A stretch of DNA of 24,178 bases from Priapulus caudatus (taxonomy: Eukaryota; Priapulida; Priapulimorpha; Priapulimorphida; Priapulidae). A model generated the notes under the pieces. It did no database searches and had not been told where the DNA came from. It was given only the letters and a program-made list of their open reading frames with translations. Position 1 is the first letter of the stretch. The number at the start of each line of letters is the position of its first letter. The translations under genes were made by a program, and so were the position numbers. The stretch lies in the NCBI RefSeq assembly GCF_000485595.1, contig NW_014577418.1:207677-231854 (forward strand), in the 5' to 3' direction. Shown here in pieces: positions 1-9,915 of this stretch.

Positions 1-1239
1 TAGCAAAATATTCATCCCATAATTGTTCTAATCGATTGGAATCCCGTCGTTGAGTTTAAACAAAACATATTTCACTATAGTTATAAACGCAAAATTCTAA
101 ATCGGTTTTTTACATTCTCATCTTTCATATTCGCAGTCTTCTGCAATTGTTCTGTCACTGGAGCGCTGCGATCATTATAAAAGGCTAAGAATTTTAATTA
201 AGTGTCACCTGACTTATAACAATATACATAAATCAGTAAACATAGTAATACATATTATATATACAAATCAGAGTTTTCTCAATATGCTGGAGTCACTCTA
301 ACTCAACCCGTCAATATAACTCGATCAGAATACTGACTGTTCGGATATGTTCAGCGTGACAAGCTTCGTTATCGGCGACAATTGCATTCTCATCAAATTA
401 GCATGATTCGATCATCCTTGAACGCTGACCAAAGAGTGGCTGAGCGCGCCAACCAAAATCCATGGAGATGACCTGCTTCTGCTGCTTTTACTTCGCAGCT
501 AGCTCCCCAGCTCCTCTATCTTCCAAATATCATACTAAAAATCCCCAAAAATCCAATTTGTGCAAAACATTTTGTAGCATATTTCTTGAAGTCACCTTGC
601 AGTGCAGATTAGAATGAATGGAGCGCAGCACCTGAAGCGTCTTTCACCATGGTACACATAATCAAAACACACTTCTTCACTCGTGCGATACACCGACGCG
701 TTGCTAACCTACCTCGTTCTCGTCAACTAATATACGCCGACGTCATGCGATTATAGTCTTACTCAACACCTCTAGGCCTAGCAAGTCTCCAACCCATACA
801 TGGCTCTCGAGCTCGACTACAGTATGGCCTGCTGTTATATTGAAGGCACAAGAACAGATGGCTTCATTTGAAAGCGAGGAAAGCGCGATGTCTGGCGTAT
901 AATTCGGAACATTTTTTAAATTGATTTCAATAATTATATTTAGACAGCTTAATTGTGGTGCGTTATACGAGGCGTAGTAAGTAATAGTAGGCGGTTTTCA
1001 AGCAACGTAATCTTATCTAGCTAAGCATTCACGCAGTAGTAAGACGATTTGTGTGAATATGCATGCGTGGAATCCTAGCAACGTGATTTGTCACACACAA
1101 CTTAACAGGCAGTAGCGACGAAAAGATTAGGAATATAAGTTAATATTAAAATTCACGCGTTATAGACGTTAGATGCCGATATCGCTTCAGATGCGAGACA
1201 CATGCCCGGTACGCTTTCACCCTACTATTACTATTCTCT
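1..1239. other. Unique sequence, nothing recognised
   Basis: No open frame, RNA gene or repeat that I can support on either strand. It is AT-rich and reads as ordinary intron or intergenic DNA. The missing 3' exons of the minus-strand receptor gene could have lain here, but no TM5-TM7-like reading was found. Confidence 0.5.
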
Positions 1240-1422
1240 CTATGTGTAACCCTTCAGTCTCCTGGAACGACATAGGTCGTTTGTGAACTGCCTCCATGTC
1301 ACTCGGCTGGTCGCCTTTCGCTCCATTTCCCTCCAGATGTAGCCATTCTTCTTGAGTTCCGCCTCCGAGTCTCGCCTCCAGGTTACTTTAGACCTTCCTA
1401 CCCGAGGTCTTCCTTGCGGGTC
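1240..1422 (-). mobile_element. Non-LTR retrotransposon fragment (reverse-transcriptase ORF C-terminus)
   Basis: A 60-codon frame on the minus strand ends in a TAG at 1242-1240. It reads QGRPRVGRSKVTWRRD, then a helix with AELKKNGYIWREMERKA, then RVTWRQFTNDLCRSRR and a basic KGYT end. The GRPR..WRR...AEL...G..W.E.ERKA..R..WR.F...LC pattern is the well-known extreme C-terminus of the ORF2 protein of several non-LTR retrotransposon groups (RTE/CR1/Jockey-like). The stop is followed within a few bases by an AT-rich (ATAGT)-like tail at 1221-1239, as expected for a 3' end of this class. In-frame stops lie just upstream at 1426-1440, so only the tail of a 5'-truncated, dead copy remains. The clade is not resolved. 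Confidence 0.75.
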
Positions 1423-1723
1423 ATATTACTACTACTATTGACTGGTACTTATCGCCAGCATGGAGTTTTTCGTGACAACATTTCAGAGCCCTGCCATTGT
1501 CGTCGCTGCCGTGCCGATGTGTTTGCTGAGTTCCGTATCAAGAGAAAAGTTGATAGAGATCTTGAATCCTATTTCAAGTAATGAATTCCTATTTTAAGTG
1601 AGCCTATCGACCACTACAAGGGCGTGGTAGCTTGCGCCGACGATGGAAGTGTTACTGGCGTTATAGTCCAAGATGTTTGTAATGTTAAGTCTGTTATTCA
1701 GACCAGAGTCTTAATACGCTCTT
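1423..1723. other. Unique sequence with a 19 bp near-direct repeat
   Basis: No gene is supported. Around 1563-1601 a short motif (GAATCCTATTTCAAGTA, then GAATTCCTATTTTAAGTG) occurs twice in tandem. A weak plus-strand exon reading at 1487-1577 was considered and rejected. Confidence 0.4.
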
Positions 1724-1766
1724 GATATATATATATATATANNNNNNNNNNNNNNNNNNNNNNNNN
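1724..1766. other. (TA)n tract running into 25-base N gap
   Basis: A TA microsatellite (1724-1741) is followed by exactly 25 N (1742-1766). The second gap in the window is also 25 N, so this is a placeholder of unknown true length. The right side restarts inside a repeat (R1), so the join is made in repetitive sequence. Confidence 0.9.
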
Positions 1767-2367
1767 CAGCGGGTATGACGACTGACAGAAGACATATGAA
1801 AGATCTATGGTGAATTAGTCACTGAAATAACATTTTTTCAGGTATGATAGCCAAAAACGAAGCCTTGTGGACCCCATAACAAACAAGACTACACCACCCT
1901 AGAAGCATCTGCATGTGATACCATCGCAACAACGAAGCGAAGTAAGTTGAGCGTAAAGATGGAGCAACTACTATGAAGAGTCTGCTCATGAATAAAATAC
2001 AATCACGGACACTGACGAAGACCACCTGCCTGCCTTGGTCGTGGAAGGAACATGGCCGTAGGCTGAGCAAAAATCCATGAAGGAGGAGGAGGCAAAATTT
2101 TCATGACTCAACGGTGTAACAAGATGAAGGCGACGGGCGCAGCTCTTGATCCGCACGTCGCCATAGTGTGGTGGAGGTGGGCTCTGAGATACAAAGCTTT
2201 CACGGATAAGTTGCCCAAAAAAAAATCTTTACAAATAAGAGCCTTTTTATGTGTATTTTAATTTTGCTCCCAAAGTCTAGGGGGCAGGCTGTCGCGCCTT
2301 GAACCCCCCCCCCCATACAAAGCCTACGGCCTGAAGCAGGTTATGGTCTCCCCTCATATGGAAGAGC
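1767..2367 (-). repeat. R1 repeat, copy 1 (truncated at gap)
   Basis: This is the reverse complement of the first half of R1 as seen at 5631 and 7320. Shared landmarks on the minus strand are a G-run, GACTTTGGAGCAAAATTAAA-like sequence, a CACTTATCCGTGAAAGC motif and the CACGACAAGGCAGG-like stretch. It begins at the N gap in the middle of the element and ends at 2367 with the conserved border CTCATATGGAAGAGC, beyond which the CA-rich tract starts. Many one-base indels separate it from the other copies. No frame of useful length is conserved between copies, so R1 looks non-coding and non-autonomous. Confidence 0.85.
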
Positions 2368-4280
2368 ACATCGAACACACATTTCAATACACACCCAACC
2401 ACTATGTATCTACAACACAACAGTGCAGCAATACACAGTCTGGGTTTGTGTTTTTGTTTTTTTTTTTCTTTGTTTTCACTATTGTCGCTGGCGCTACGCA
2501 CACATCAGTCTACGCTACACACGACTATCTACATTTTTTTCTTTTTTTTTTTTTTTTTTTTATTCTTTTTTTCATGATTTCGTCGACCAGAATAATCTAC
2601 TTCCGTTATCTAATTTGTTTGTTCACCTCACTACTGATAGTCACACACACAAATGTCAGCACACATCCACACTTAACATAACATTATGTCATCGCACGTC
2701 ACTGCATATCAACACAATTCCATCCGTAATACATTTTTTTTTTCTTTATTTTTTGTCTGTTTTTTTTTTTTTCTTTTTTTTTTTTTTTCACTCGCACGCA
2801 CACGACATCTACTTTAGCTAATCACTGCGCGCGCGCACATCTTTTTCTTGTGATATTTTTTTTTTTTGTTCTATTTATCAAAAACAACATCACACGTCAC
2901 TATTTTTCATTTTTTTTTTTTTTATTTTTCTATGCTCTGATTTTCTTGCCACCTCACGAACATACTTTACACACACACGCTGATCGCGTCTCGTCTTACA
3001 TCTATTTTTTTTATCCCATTACCAGTATGCAATCACCTATACACATTTGGTTTTTTTTTGTTTCTCACACACACACACACACTAACATCTCACACACACT
3101 ACACACACACATACTGCCTAACACACACACACGGCACACACACAATTGTTCGTCTTTGTCGACCAAACATCATACGTTTTTCCCACACCCCGCGCGCACG
3201 ACATACATCACGCACAACCACGCGCCTCTACGCACATACGTGCGCACACACAACAAAATATTCTTCACACACACCAACACAACATATTCTCAGACACTTA
3301 CACAACACACACAACACACACAACGCACATCACTCACACACACGACCACACACACCGAATCGTTTCTTTTGTTTTTTTTCTTTTTTTCAACACACACCCA
3401 TACACAATGCACATACACCACTACGATTTGTGTTTTTCATCTATGGAATTTTTTTTGTCTACATGGTTTTTTTTTTTATTCCACACACAAACATTTACAG
3501 TAATCAAACAGTGTACTGTTTTTGTTTTGTTTGTTTTGTTGGTCACAACACACAACACACACACACAAAAACAAACACTACACCAAACACAAACAACCCA
3601 ATACACACACACCAACAACACACATTTTTATGTTTTCGGACAAATATCACACATTTCAACACACACAATTGTCACCACACAACACACACCACACACACAC
3701 CGCATACACCACACACACACAGGGTGTTTGATTTGCTGTTGTTTTCTGTTTTCACCAGCATGCACAACACACTTACACACACACAACATTATGTCGTGTT
3801 GACACACATCAAGCACACACATCAAACACACACGCACAGCAGCACGCACTATCGCAAATTGACAATATCATCACAGTTGCGCCACACAACACAACACAAA
3901 CCCACACACACACACGACACACACCACACACACACACCACCACACTAACACACACTCACACACAACACACGCACACACACACCACACACACGTACACACA
4001 AACACTACACACAAACAACACACACACAAACAGCGTCACACACACCCACACAACCCATACACACGACACACACACAACACACACAAGCACAAGTCACACA
4101 CACACCCCCCCCACAACAACAAGGCATGCACCACGCAGGTAAAGTGCGGCACAACACACGGCAATACCACAACCATATACTCCTCTCACACAGCACACGC
4201 ACACCCCCCCCCCCACACAACTCACTACACCACAACACCATACGCGCAGCACGCACACACACATCACCACACACACACAT
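2368..4280. repeat. 1.9 kb CA/T low-complexity tract
   Basis: Degenerate (CA)n runs alternate with T-homopolymers (notably 2530-2575, 2730-2790, 2855-2930). The plus strand is almost G-free over nearly 2 kb. All six frames give long Thr/His or Cys/Val pseudo-proteins, which are artefacts of the repeat. It fills the space between R1 copies 1 and 2, in the position held by short (TG)n tracts at the other R1 borders. Confidence 0.9.
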
Positions 4281-5506
4281 AACACAGTGGTAATCAAATC
4301 AAGAACGCATCAACTGAATTGCAAACCCCGCACCTACTCACAGTGCACCACCTACTATCTAGAGAGTGACACAACGGCGAGCGAACACCACTCTATCATT
4401 AGGCATCACCTTCTACTAAACACAACCACTAGAAAAGCCCTATAAACCATGCAAATACAAGAACTCCAGCCTCAAAAATCGTTATCCGTCGCACTGAACA
4501 TTCGCCCAGAAACGTCGATCACCACTCTGCACACGAGCACTTTTGCCAGACTCCCATTGAGCAAGCCCTGTACAGTATCTCCAGACACTGAGTAAATTAT
4601 GAAATTAATATCGCGTGACACTATCACAGCATAGCTATAGGGACACGTGTTGAAAATGACAGAAAGGCGAACCCAGACTGAGATGGAGACCGGCAACCCT
4701 GCCGAATTGAACCTCTATTGAAACCAAGTAGGCGACTTCCGGCCTGAGAATATACTTGGGCAGTACTGTTATACCGAGCAGAAGCGAAGAATGGATTGCT
4801 GCCAATGGACCTCAAGAAGCAGCACCATGCAGTAGCTACCTGCCTCGCAGACTCGGTTCATGGAATACCGCACTTCCTGACTGACTGGTAGCAACATTTG
4901 CAGCGCGGGTATCAGACGGACTGACAAGAAATATGTAAAGATCCATTGTGAATTGTCATGAATAAGTTTAAAGTATAATAGCCTGAAAAGGCCTTTGCGA
5001 TCCCATACCAACAGACTACACTACTGAAGTCACTCACTGGCTATGTGGATACCAATCGCACAGCGAATACGAAGTAAGTTGACGTAACAGATGGAGCAAC
5101 TACTATGAAGAGTTCTGCTCATGAAATAAAAGTATAATCACGGGACATGCAAGCACCACCTGGCCCTGCCTGTCGTGGAAGAACACTGGCGTAAGGCTGA
5201 GCCAAAATCCTAGGAGAAGGGGCAGAATTTAATGATTCACAACTGTGTAATGATGACGGCGGGTTAACGCACATCTTGATCAACGTCCATAGTGTGGTGG
5301 AGGTGGTCTGAGACAGAAGCTTTCCAACGGATAAGTGGCCCAAAAAATCTTATAACAAAAATACAAGCCATTTTTATGTGTATTTTTAATTTTGCTCGCG
5401 AAAGTCTAGAGGAACTGTCCCCCTTGCCCCCGCCCCCCATACACGCAACCTCAGGCTACGGCCTGAATAGGTCTTTTGATTTGTTCGCGGCCTCATATGG
5501 AGCAGC
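4281..5506 (-). repeat. R1 repeat, copy 2 (most complete)
   Basis: This is the longest R1 copy. On its sense (minus) strand it runs from the border GCTGCTCCATATGAGG (5506) through the G-run, the AAAGTCTAG box (5400), and a TCTGTCATTTTCAACACG-like segment, to a terminal GTTGCAATTCAGT...GATTACCACTGTG border at 4281, where (CA)n begins. Both borders therefore abut CA/TG microsatellite. It pairs with copy 3 as an inverted repeat, and its last 200 bp are shared only with copy 4. There is no conserved coding frame and no recognisable transposase or reverse transcriptase. Confidence 0.85.
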
Positions 5507-5630
5507 ACACGCAAGCACACAAACAGCACACACACGCACACACATACATACACATAAACCCACATTATATATATTTATTATATATATATATATATAGTGT
5601 GTGTGCGTGTGTGTGTGTGTGTGTGCGTGT
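5507..5630. repeat. CA-TA-GT microsatellite spacer of the inverted R1 pair
   Basis: About 60 bp of CA-rich sequence, a central TA tract (near 5565-5595) and about 38 bp of (GT)n. The spacer is itself roughly palindromic and lies exactly between the two facing R1 borders. Confidence 0.9.
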
Positions 5631-6568
5631 GCTCTTCCATATGAGGCGGAACATCAACCTATTCAGGGCCGTAGCCTGTGGGGGGGGGGTCGAGGCGGAC
5701 AGCTGCCCCCTAGACTTTGGAGCAAAATTAAAATACACATAAAAAGGCTTTATTTTGTAAAGATTTTTTTGGGCACTTATCCGTGAAAGCTTTGTCTCAG
5801 ACCCACCTCCACTACACTATGGACGTCGATCAAGAGCTGCGCCCGTCGCTCATCATTACACCGTTGAGTCATGAAATTTTGCCCCTCCTCCTCCTCATGA
5901 TTTTGCTCAGCCTACGGCCATGTTCTTCCACGACAAGCAGGCAGGTGGTCTCGCAGTGTCCGTGATGATATTTTATTTCATGAGCAGAACTCTTCATAGT
6001 AGTTGCTCCATCTTTACGTCAACTTACTTCGTTCGTTGTGCGATGGTATCACATGCAGATGACTTCAGTGGTGTAGTCTTGTTTGTTATGGGTCCAAAGG
6101 CTCTTTTTAGGCTATCATACCTGAAAAAACTTTTCATGACAATTCACCATAGATCTTTCATATTTCTGTCAGTCCGTCATACCCGCTGGAAATGTTGCTA
6201 GTTAGCAGAACGTTGGGTATTCTGACGGAGTTGCAGCAAGTAGCTACTGCATGGTGCTGCTTCTTGAGGTCCATTGAGCATCCATTCTCGCTTTGCTGAG
6301 TATGAGTACTGCAAGTATATTCTCAGGCAGTCGCCTACTTGGTTTCAATAGCAGGTTCAAATTCAGCGGTTCCGGTCTCCATTCAGTCTGGGTTCTGCTT
6401 TTCTGTCATTCCAAACGTGTCCCTATAGCTATGCTGTGCATAGTGTCACGGATATTATTTCATATTTACTCAGTGTCTGGGAATACTGCTACAGGGCTTG
6501 CTCAATGGAGTCTGCAAAGTGCTCGTGTGCAGAGTGGTGATCGACGTTCTGGCAATGTTCATGCACGG
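5631..6568 (+). repeat. R1 repeat, copy 3
   Basis: It starts with the border GCTCTTCCATATGAGG directly after (GT)n. It then matches copy 4 base for base over long stretches, including GACTTTGGAGCAAAATTAAA and CACTTATCCGTGAAAGCTTT. Similarity to copies 2 and 4 stops near 6568, after CAATGTTCATGCACGG, where the other copies continue for about 150-200 bp. It is therefore 3'-truncated. Open frames of 60-108 codons occur in it but shift or break in the sister copies. Confidence 0.88.
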
Positions 6569-6786
6569 TGTTACGAGTTGAAGCTAGGGCTAGTAAGTGC
6601 ACGCACTCATACACTGTAGACGGAAATGTTTAGCAATGTCAGATAATGAAAGGTTTAATAAACCATGTAACAGTTCAACGTTGACACCAGCACAACCCTC
6701 AATTGCAATATTACGAAAAACTATATATAAATTGACTAATAAATGATTAAGAACTGTTACAGCAAAACCGCAGATGGGGTTCTCGT
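6569..6786. other. Unique AT-rich spacer
   Basis: Sequence between the R1 copy 3 break and the TTC tract. Nothing recognised. Confidence 0.5.
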
Positions 6787-7190
6787 TCTTCTTGTTTCTT
6801 CGGCTTCTTCTTCATTCGCTTCTTCTTCGGCTTCTTCTTCTTCTTCTTCTTCTTCTTCTTCTTCTTTCTTCCTCTTCTTCTTCTTCTTCTTCCGCTTCTT
6901 CTTCTGCTGCTTCTCTTCTTCGTCGGCTTCTTCTTCTTTCTCCTATTCGCCAGCCACACGTGTCTCTCAAACACAAACTTTGGTCCCTTCTCCTCTTCTT
7001 CGGCTTCTTCTTTTTCCTCCTATTCTCCAGCCACACGTGTCTCTCAGACAGAAACTTCGGCCCTTTCTCCGGCCGCACGTCTCTCTCTCAGACTCAACTC
7101 AACCGGTCCATCTCAAATAGTAACTTCACTGGTCGACATCAGACACAATCTTTACACGTCTACATCAGACACAATATTTACACGTACGAA
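6787..7190. repeat. (TTC)n tract grading into short tandem repeats
   Basis: About 160 bp of (TTC)n with interruptions (6787-6948). Then come two good copies and one degenerate copy of a ~80 bp unit containing CCAGCCACACGTGTCTCTCA (near 6949 and 7030, with a variant near 7071). Finally two ~27 bp units with ACATCAGACACAAT (near 7136 and 7163). The plus strand is pyrimidine-rich. The Ser- and Arg-rich reading frames here are artefacts. Confidence 0.85.
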
Positions 7191-7319
7191 TCACCTAGGT
7201 CATATATTTAGGTCATGCCGCGTGTATAAACTCTGTCACTTGTGACATACGCCACAACTACAACTATATTCTTACATATAGTCAAGACTCCCCCTCTTCC
7301 CGTCCTTCTGCGTAATTTT
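7191..7319. other. Short unique spacer before R1 copy 4
   Basis: About 130 bp with no recognised feature. It ends at a run of nine or ten G that opens R1 copy 4. Confidence 0.4.
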
Positions 7320-8347
7320 AGGGGGGGGGCAAGGGGGACAGCTGCCCCTAGACTTTGGAGCAAAATTAAAATACACATAAAAAGGCTTTATTTTGTAAAG
7401 ATTTTTTGGGCACTTATCCGTGAAAGCTTTGTCTCAGACCCACCTCCACCACACTATGGACGTTGATCAAGAGCTGCGCCCGCCGCTCATCATTACACAG
7501 TTGAATCATTAAATTCTGCCCCTCCTCCTTAGGATTTTGCTCAGCCTACGGCCATGTTCTTCCACGACAGGCAGGCAGGTGGTGCTTGCAGTGTCCGTGA
7601 TGATATTTTATTTCATGAGCAGAACTCTTCATAGTAGTTGCTCCATCTTTACGTCAACTTACTTCGTTCGCTGTGCGATGGTATCACATGCAGATGACTT
7701 CAGTAGTGTAGTCTTGTTTGGTATGGGTCCAAAGGCCCTTTTCAGGCTATTATACCTTTAAACTTATCATGACAATTCACCATGGATCTTTCATATTTCT
7801 GTCAGTCCGTCATACCCGCTGCAAATGTTGCTACAGTCAGCAGAAAGTTGGGTATTCTGACCGAGTTGCAGCAAGTAGCTACTGCATGGTGCTGCTTCTT
7901 GAGGTCCATTGAGCATCCATTCTCGCTTTGCTGAGTATAAGTACTGCAAGTATATTCTCAGGCAGTCGCCTACTTGGTTTCAATAGCAGGTTCAAATTCA
8001 GCGGTTCCGGTCTCCATTCAGTCTGGGTTCTGCCTTTCTGTCATTTCAAACGTGTCCCTATAGCTATGCTGTGCATAGTGTCACGGATATAATTTCATAT
8101 TTACTCAGTGTCTGGGGATACTGCTACAGGGCTTGCTCAATGGAGTCTGCAAAGTGCTCGTGTGCAGAGTGGTGATCGACGTTCTGGCAATGTTCATGCA
8201 CGGATAAGATTTTTGAGAGCTGGAGTTTGTATTGCATGGTTAGGGCCATACTTTACTACAGACCATAGAGTGTTCAGTGTCACAGTAAGCACTGTGGTAG
8301 GTGCGGGAGTTGCAATTCAGTGATGGTTCTTATTTGATTACACTGTT

Positions 8348-8348
<1 letters not shown>
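7320..8348 (+). repeat. R1 repeat, copy 4 (lacks first ~50 bp)
   Basis: It begins at the G-run rather than at the GCTCTTCCATATGAGG border, so the first ~50 bp are missing. It then follows copy 3 closely and continues past the point where copy 3 ends. It finishes with GTTGCAATTCAGTGATGG and GATTACACTGTTTATG, and (TG)n follows immediately. The end matches the end of copy 2, which fixes the 3' border of R1. Confidence 0.87.
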
Positions 8349-8439
<91 letters not shown>

Positions 8440-8534
8440 CAAGCGAGCTATGCGCGTGTGCGTGGGCACATTCGTGTGTGTGTGTGTGTGTGTGTGTCTA
8501 ACTGTCTATGTGTGTGTGTGTGTGTGTGTGTGTG
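8349..8534. repeat. (TG)n microsatellite
   Basis: Long TG runs interrupted near 8394-8399, 8438-8474 and 8497-8507. It abuts the 3' end of R1 copy 4 on the left and comes within ~32 bp of the receptor exon at 8566 on the right. On the sense strand of the receptor gene this is a (CA)n tract just downstream of a 5' splice site. Confidence 0.95.
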
Positions 8535-8565
8535 AGTATATGCACCCACTATACGACAAACTCAC

Positions 8566-8780
8566 TGATTGCCGCCGAGTAATCCCACCAGTCTGTGGAA
8601 CACACGAAGGCCTTCAGCCCCGTAGCCGTCCGTCCCACGACGACGTGCGGCTGGTCGACTATCGTTCTCGCGGTGAGAAATCCCGCGTAGACGGCGACAA
8701 TTAACGTCAGGCGCTTAATTAGGCTCTTGTCGGTGATTTTAATACGTTGAGCAGATCGAACGCGAAACACGACCGATATC
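8566..8780 (-). CDS. Receptor exon: TM3 end to TM5 start
   Basis: The exon starts after a strong acceptor (pyrimidine tract 8787-8803, then CTGCAG at 8786-8781) with the last base of a split codon. It encodes VFRVRSAQRIKITDKSLI (cytoplasmic end of TM3 and loop 2), then LTLIVAVYAGFLTARTIV (TM4), an extracellular loop, GLKAFVC, and STDWWDYSAAI entering TM5. The family landmarks S-A-x-[RK]-[IL]-x-[IL]-T-D after TM3 and C-x(3)-WWD before TM5 are present. This Cys is the class C EL2 cysteine that normally pairs with TM3. The likely donor is GTGAGT at 8565-8560, giving 215 bp and a phase 1 exit. The frame runs on through S-E-F-V-V before a stop, and family members have a similar [GA]-E-x-L there, so the exon might extend and be damaged beside the microsatellite. 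Confidence 0.9.
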
Positions 8781-9272
8781 CTGCAGCGAAGAGAGGAAAG
8801 GCGCACCGGGAGGATGGGGGGGGGGGCGGATATGCACTGTAAGACACCATGTAATACAAGCAGAAGTGTATAATATAGAGATTATATTATTATGATGATA
8901 TAATAATTATAGATATAGTATAAGTTAATATAGAGATGTAGAGATTTCTATATCATACACTCTTGATATAAGTGCCTGTCTCGCCTGTGCTCACTACCGG
9001 AACGTTTTTTCTAGTGTTTCTCGTTATTCGTCTTTCTGTTATTACTAGACTTATAATAATTCGTATATTTTTTTATATTTTTTTTATAGTCTTTGTCTAT
9101 AATCTCTACTGCTAAAACACAACCGGGTCATATTCACAGAGTGTCATAATATAGACGCACTAATAGACATAATGTAATCATAATATACACAATAGACATT
9201 ATAGTCGATAATATTATGACACTTCCTGATATTCATACATAACCAATATAACTCATACTGGAAAATATTTAC
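8781..9272 (-). other. Intron between TM2-TM3 and TM3-TM5 exons
   Basis: 492 bp, from GTAAAT (donor, 9272-9267) to CTGCAG (acceptor, 8786-8781). Both flanking exons are cut in phase 2 and together restore an AGG codon. It is AT-rich, with an 11-base G-run on the plus strand (8816-8826) and a small hairpin element (9140-9223). Confidence 0.85.
9140..9223. repeat. 84 bp hairpin, MITE-like
   Basis: The 13 bp termini AGTGTCATAATAT (9140-9152) and ATATTATGACACT (9211-9223) are perfect inverted repeats. Imperfect pairing continues inward (AATAGACATAATG against CATTATAGTC). No target-site duplication is evident. It lies within the intron, about 50 bp after the 5' splice site of the TM2-TM3 exon. 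Confidence 0.55.
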
Positions 9273-9382
9273 CTCCATGTCTTGAGCAGAAGGGCTCCGT
9301 AAGAAATAGCAAACCCGAAAGAGCGAAGCCATACCCGCAGTGTACACGTTATGTCACTGGGTTCCGGATACGACACAATCAC
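9273..9382 (-). CDS. Receptor exon: TM2 end to TM3
   Basis: 110 bp. The acceptor is TTTTTCTAAG ending at 9383 and the donor GTAAAT at 9272-9267. The translation enters in phase 0: VIVSYPEPSDITC, then LRVWLRS, then GFAISYGALLLKTW plus the first two bases of an Arg codon. The pattern [YF]-x-[EK]-P-S-x-[IV]-x-C...RW/VW...GF...YG/T-[AT]-L-[LM]-[LK]-K-TWR is highly typical of GPR158, GPR179 and the insect CG31760 receptor. The Cys is the conserved TM3 cysteine that bridges to extracellular loop 2. The split Arg is completed by the first base of the exon at 8780, giving KTW-R-ISVVF, exactly the family register. This is the strongest evidence that the two exons belong together. No stop or indel is present. 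Confidence 0.93.
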
Positions 9383-9794
9383 CTTAGAAAAACACGCCAT
9401 GTTATTATAACGTATTTAGTGTGGTGCACAAATAGAGGTTACCTATTGCATTATAAGCTTAATCTTATGCGGAACTATAAAGAGTCGATAATAGTATGCT
9501 AATTTATTGGTAAGTGGAACAGATGAGTCGGTGACAATAAACTTTTTATGTGTTACTTTTGTTATCACGTGCGGGAGGAAATAATGCTGCGAACGTGAAG
9601 TTTAGCAATGAATTTGAGAGCGTAGATTACATGAATAAAAAAAAGATATATCAATAATAATAAAGGGGAGGCGAAAAATACAGCGAGGATTATAAATGAA
9701 AACTTGCATCGTTGGGAGGCAAACGTAATCAGAATTGGAATATAATCAGGATTGAATGAAAGCAAACAGACGTTTGTAGTAATCCTCTCGTGAT
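9383..9794 (-). other. Intronic sequence, nothing certain
   Basis: The missing exon with the second half of TM1 and TM2 (family pattern near K-x-[AS]-S-P...L.G) should lie between 9383 and 10834. A hydrophobic ASP-containing frame near 9635-9700 was weighed and rejected because the acceptor phase does not fit. Otherwise AT-rich and featureless. Confidence 0.4.
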
Positions 9795-9843
<49 letters not shown>

Positions 9844-9915
9844 TGTGGGCGTGTGTGTGTGTGTGTGTGTGCATATATATATATATGTACACATATATAC
9901 ATATATATATATATA
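9795..9915. repeat. (TG)n followed by (TA)n
   Basis: TG runs at 9795-9872 with short interruptions, then TA at 9873-9915. The TA part opens the block that is repeated at 13752. Confidence 0.95.

Noticed and set aside
1487-1577. Possible plus-strand exon reading CHCRRCRADVFAEF with an acceptor at 1481-1486 and a GTAATG donor
   Set aside because: Only 91 bp, no family match I can defend, on the opposite strand to the receptor gene, and partly built of a local direct repeat.
2343-4297. Long open frames on both strands rich in Thr/His or Cys/Val (up to 296 codons)
   Set aside because: They are translations of CA/TG repeats. All three frames of each strand give equivalent products and no domain is present.
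5783-7912. Open frames of 60-108 codons inside R1 copies 3 and 4
   Set aside because: The frames shift or stop in sister copies and match no known protein. R1 is treated as non-coding.
9635-9700. Hydrophobic FFASPLLLLIYLF frame as the missing TM1-TM2 exon
   Set aside because: The only nearby acceptor gives the wrong phase for the exon at 10835, and T-rich DNA gives hydrophobic readings by chance.
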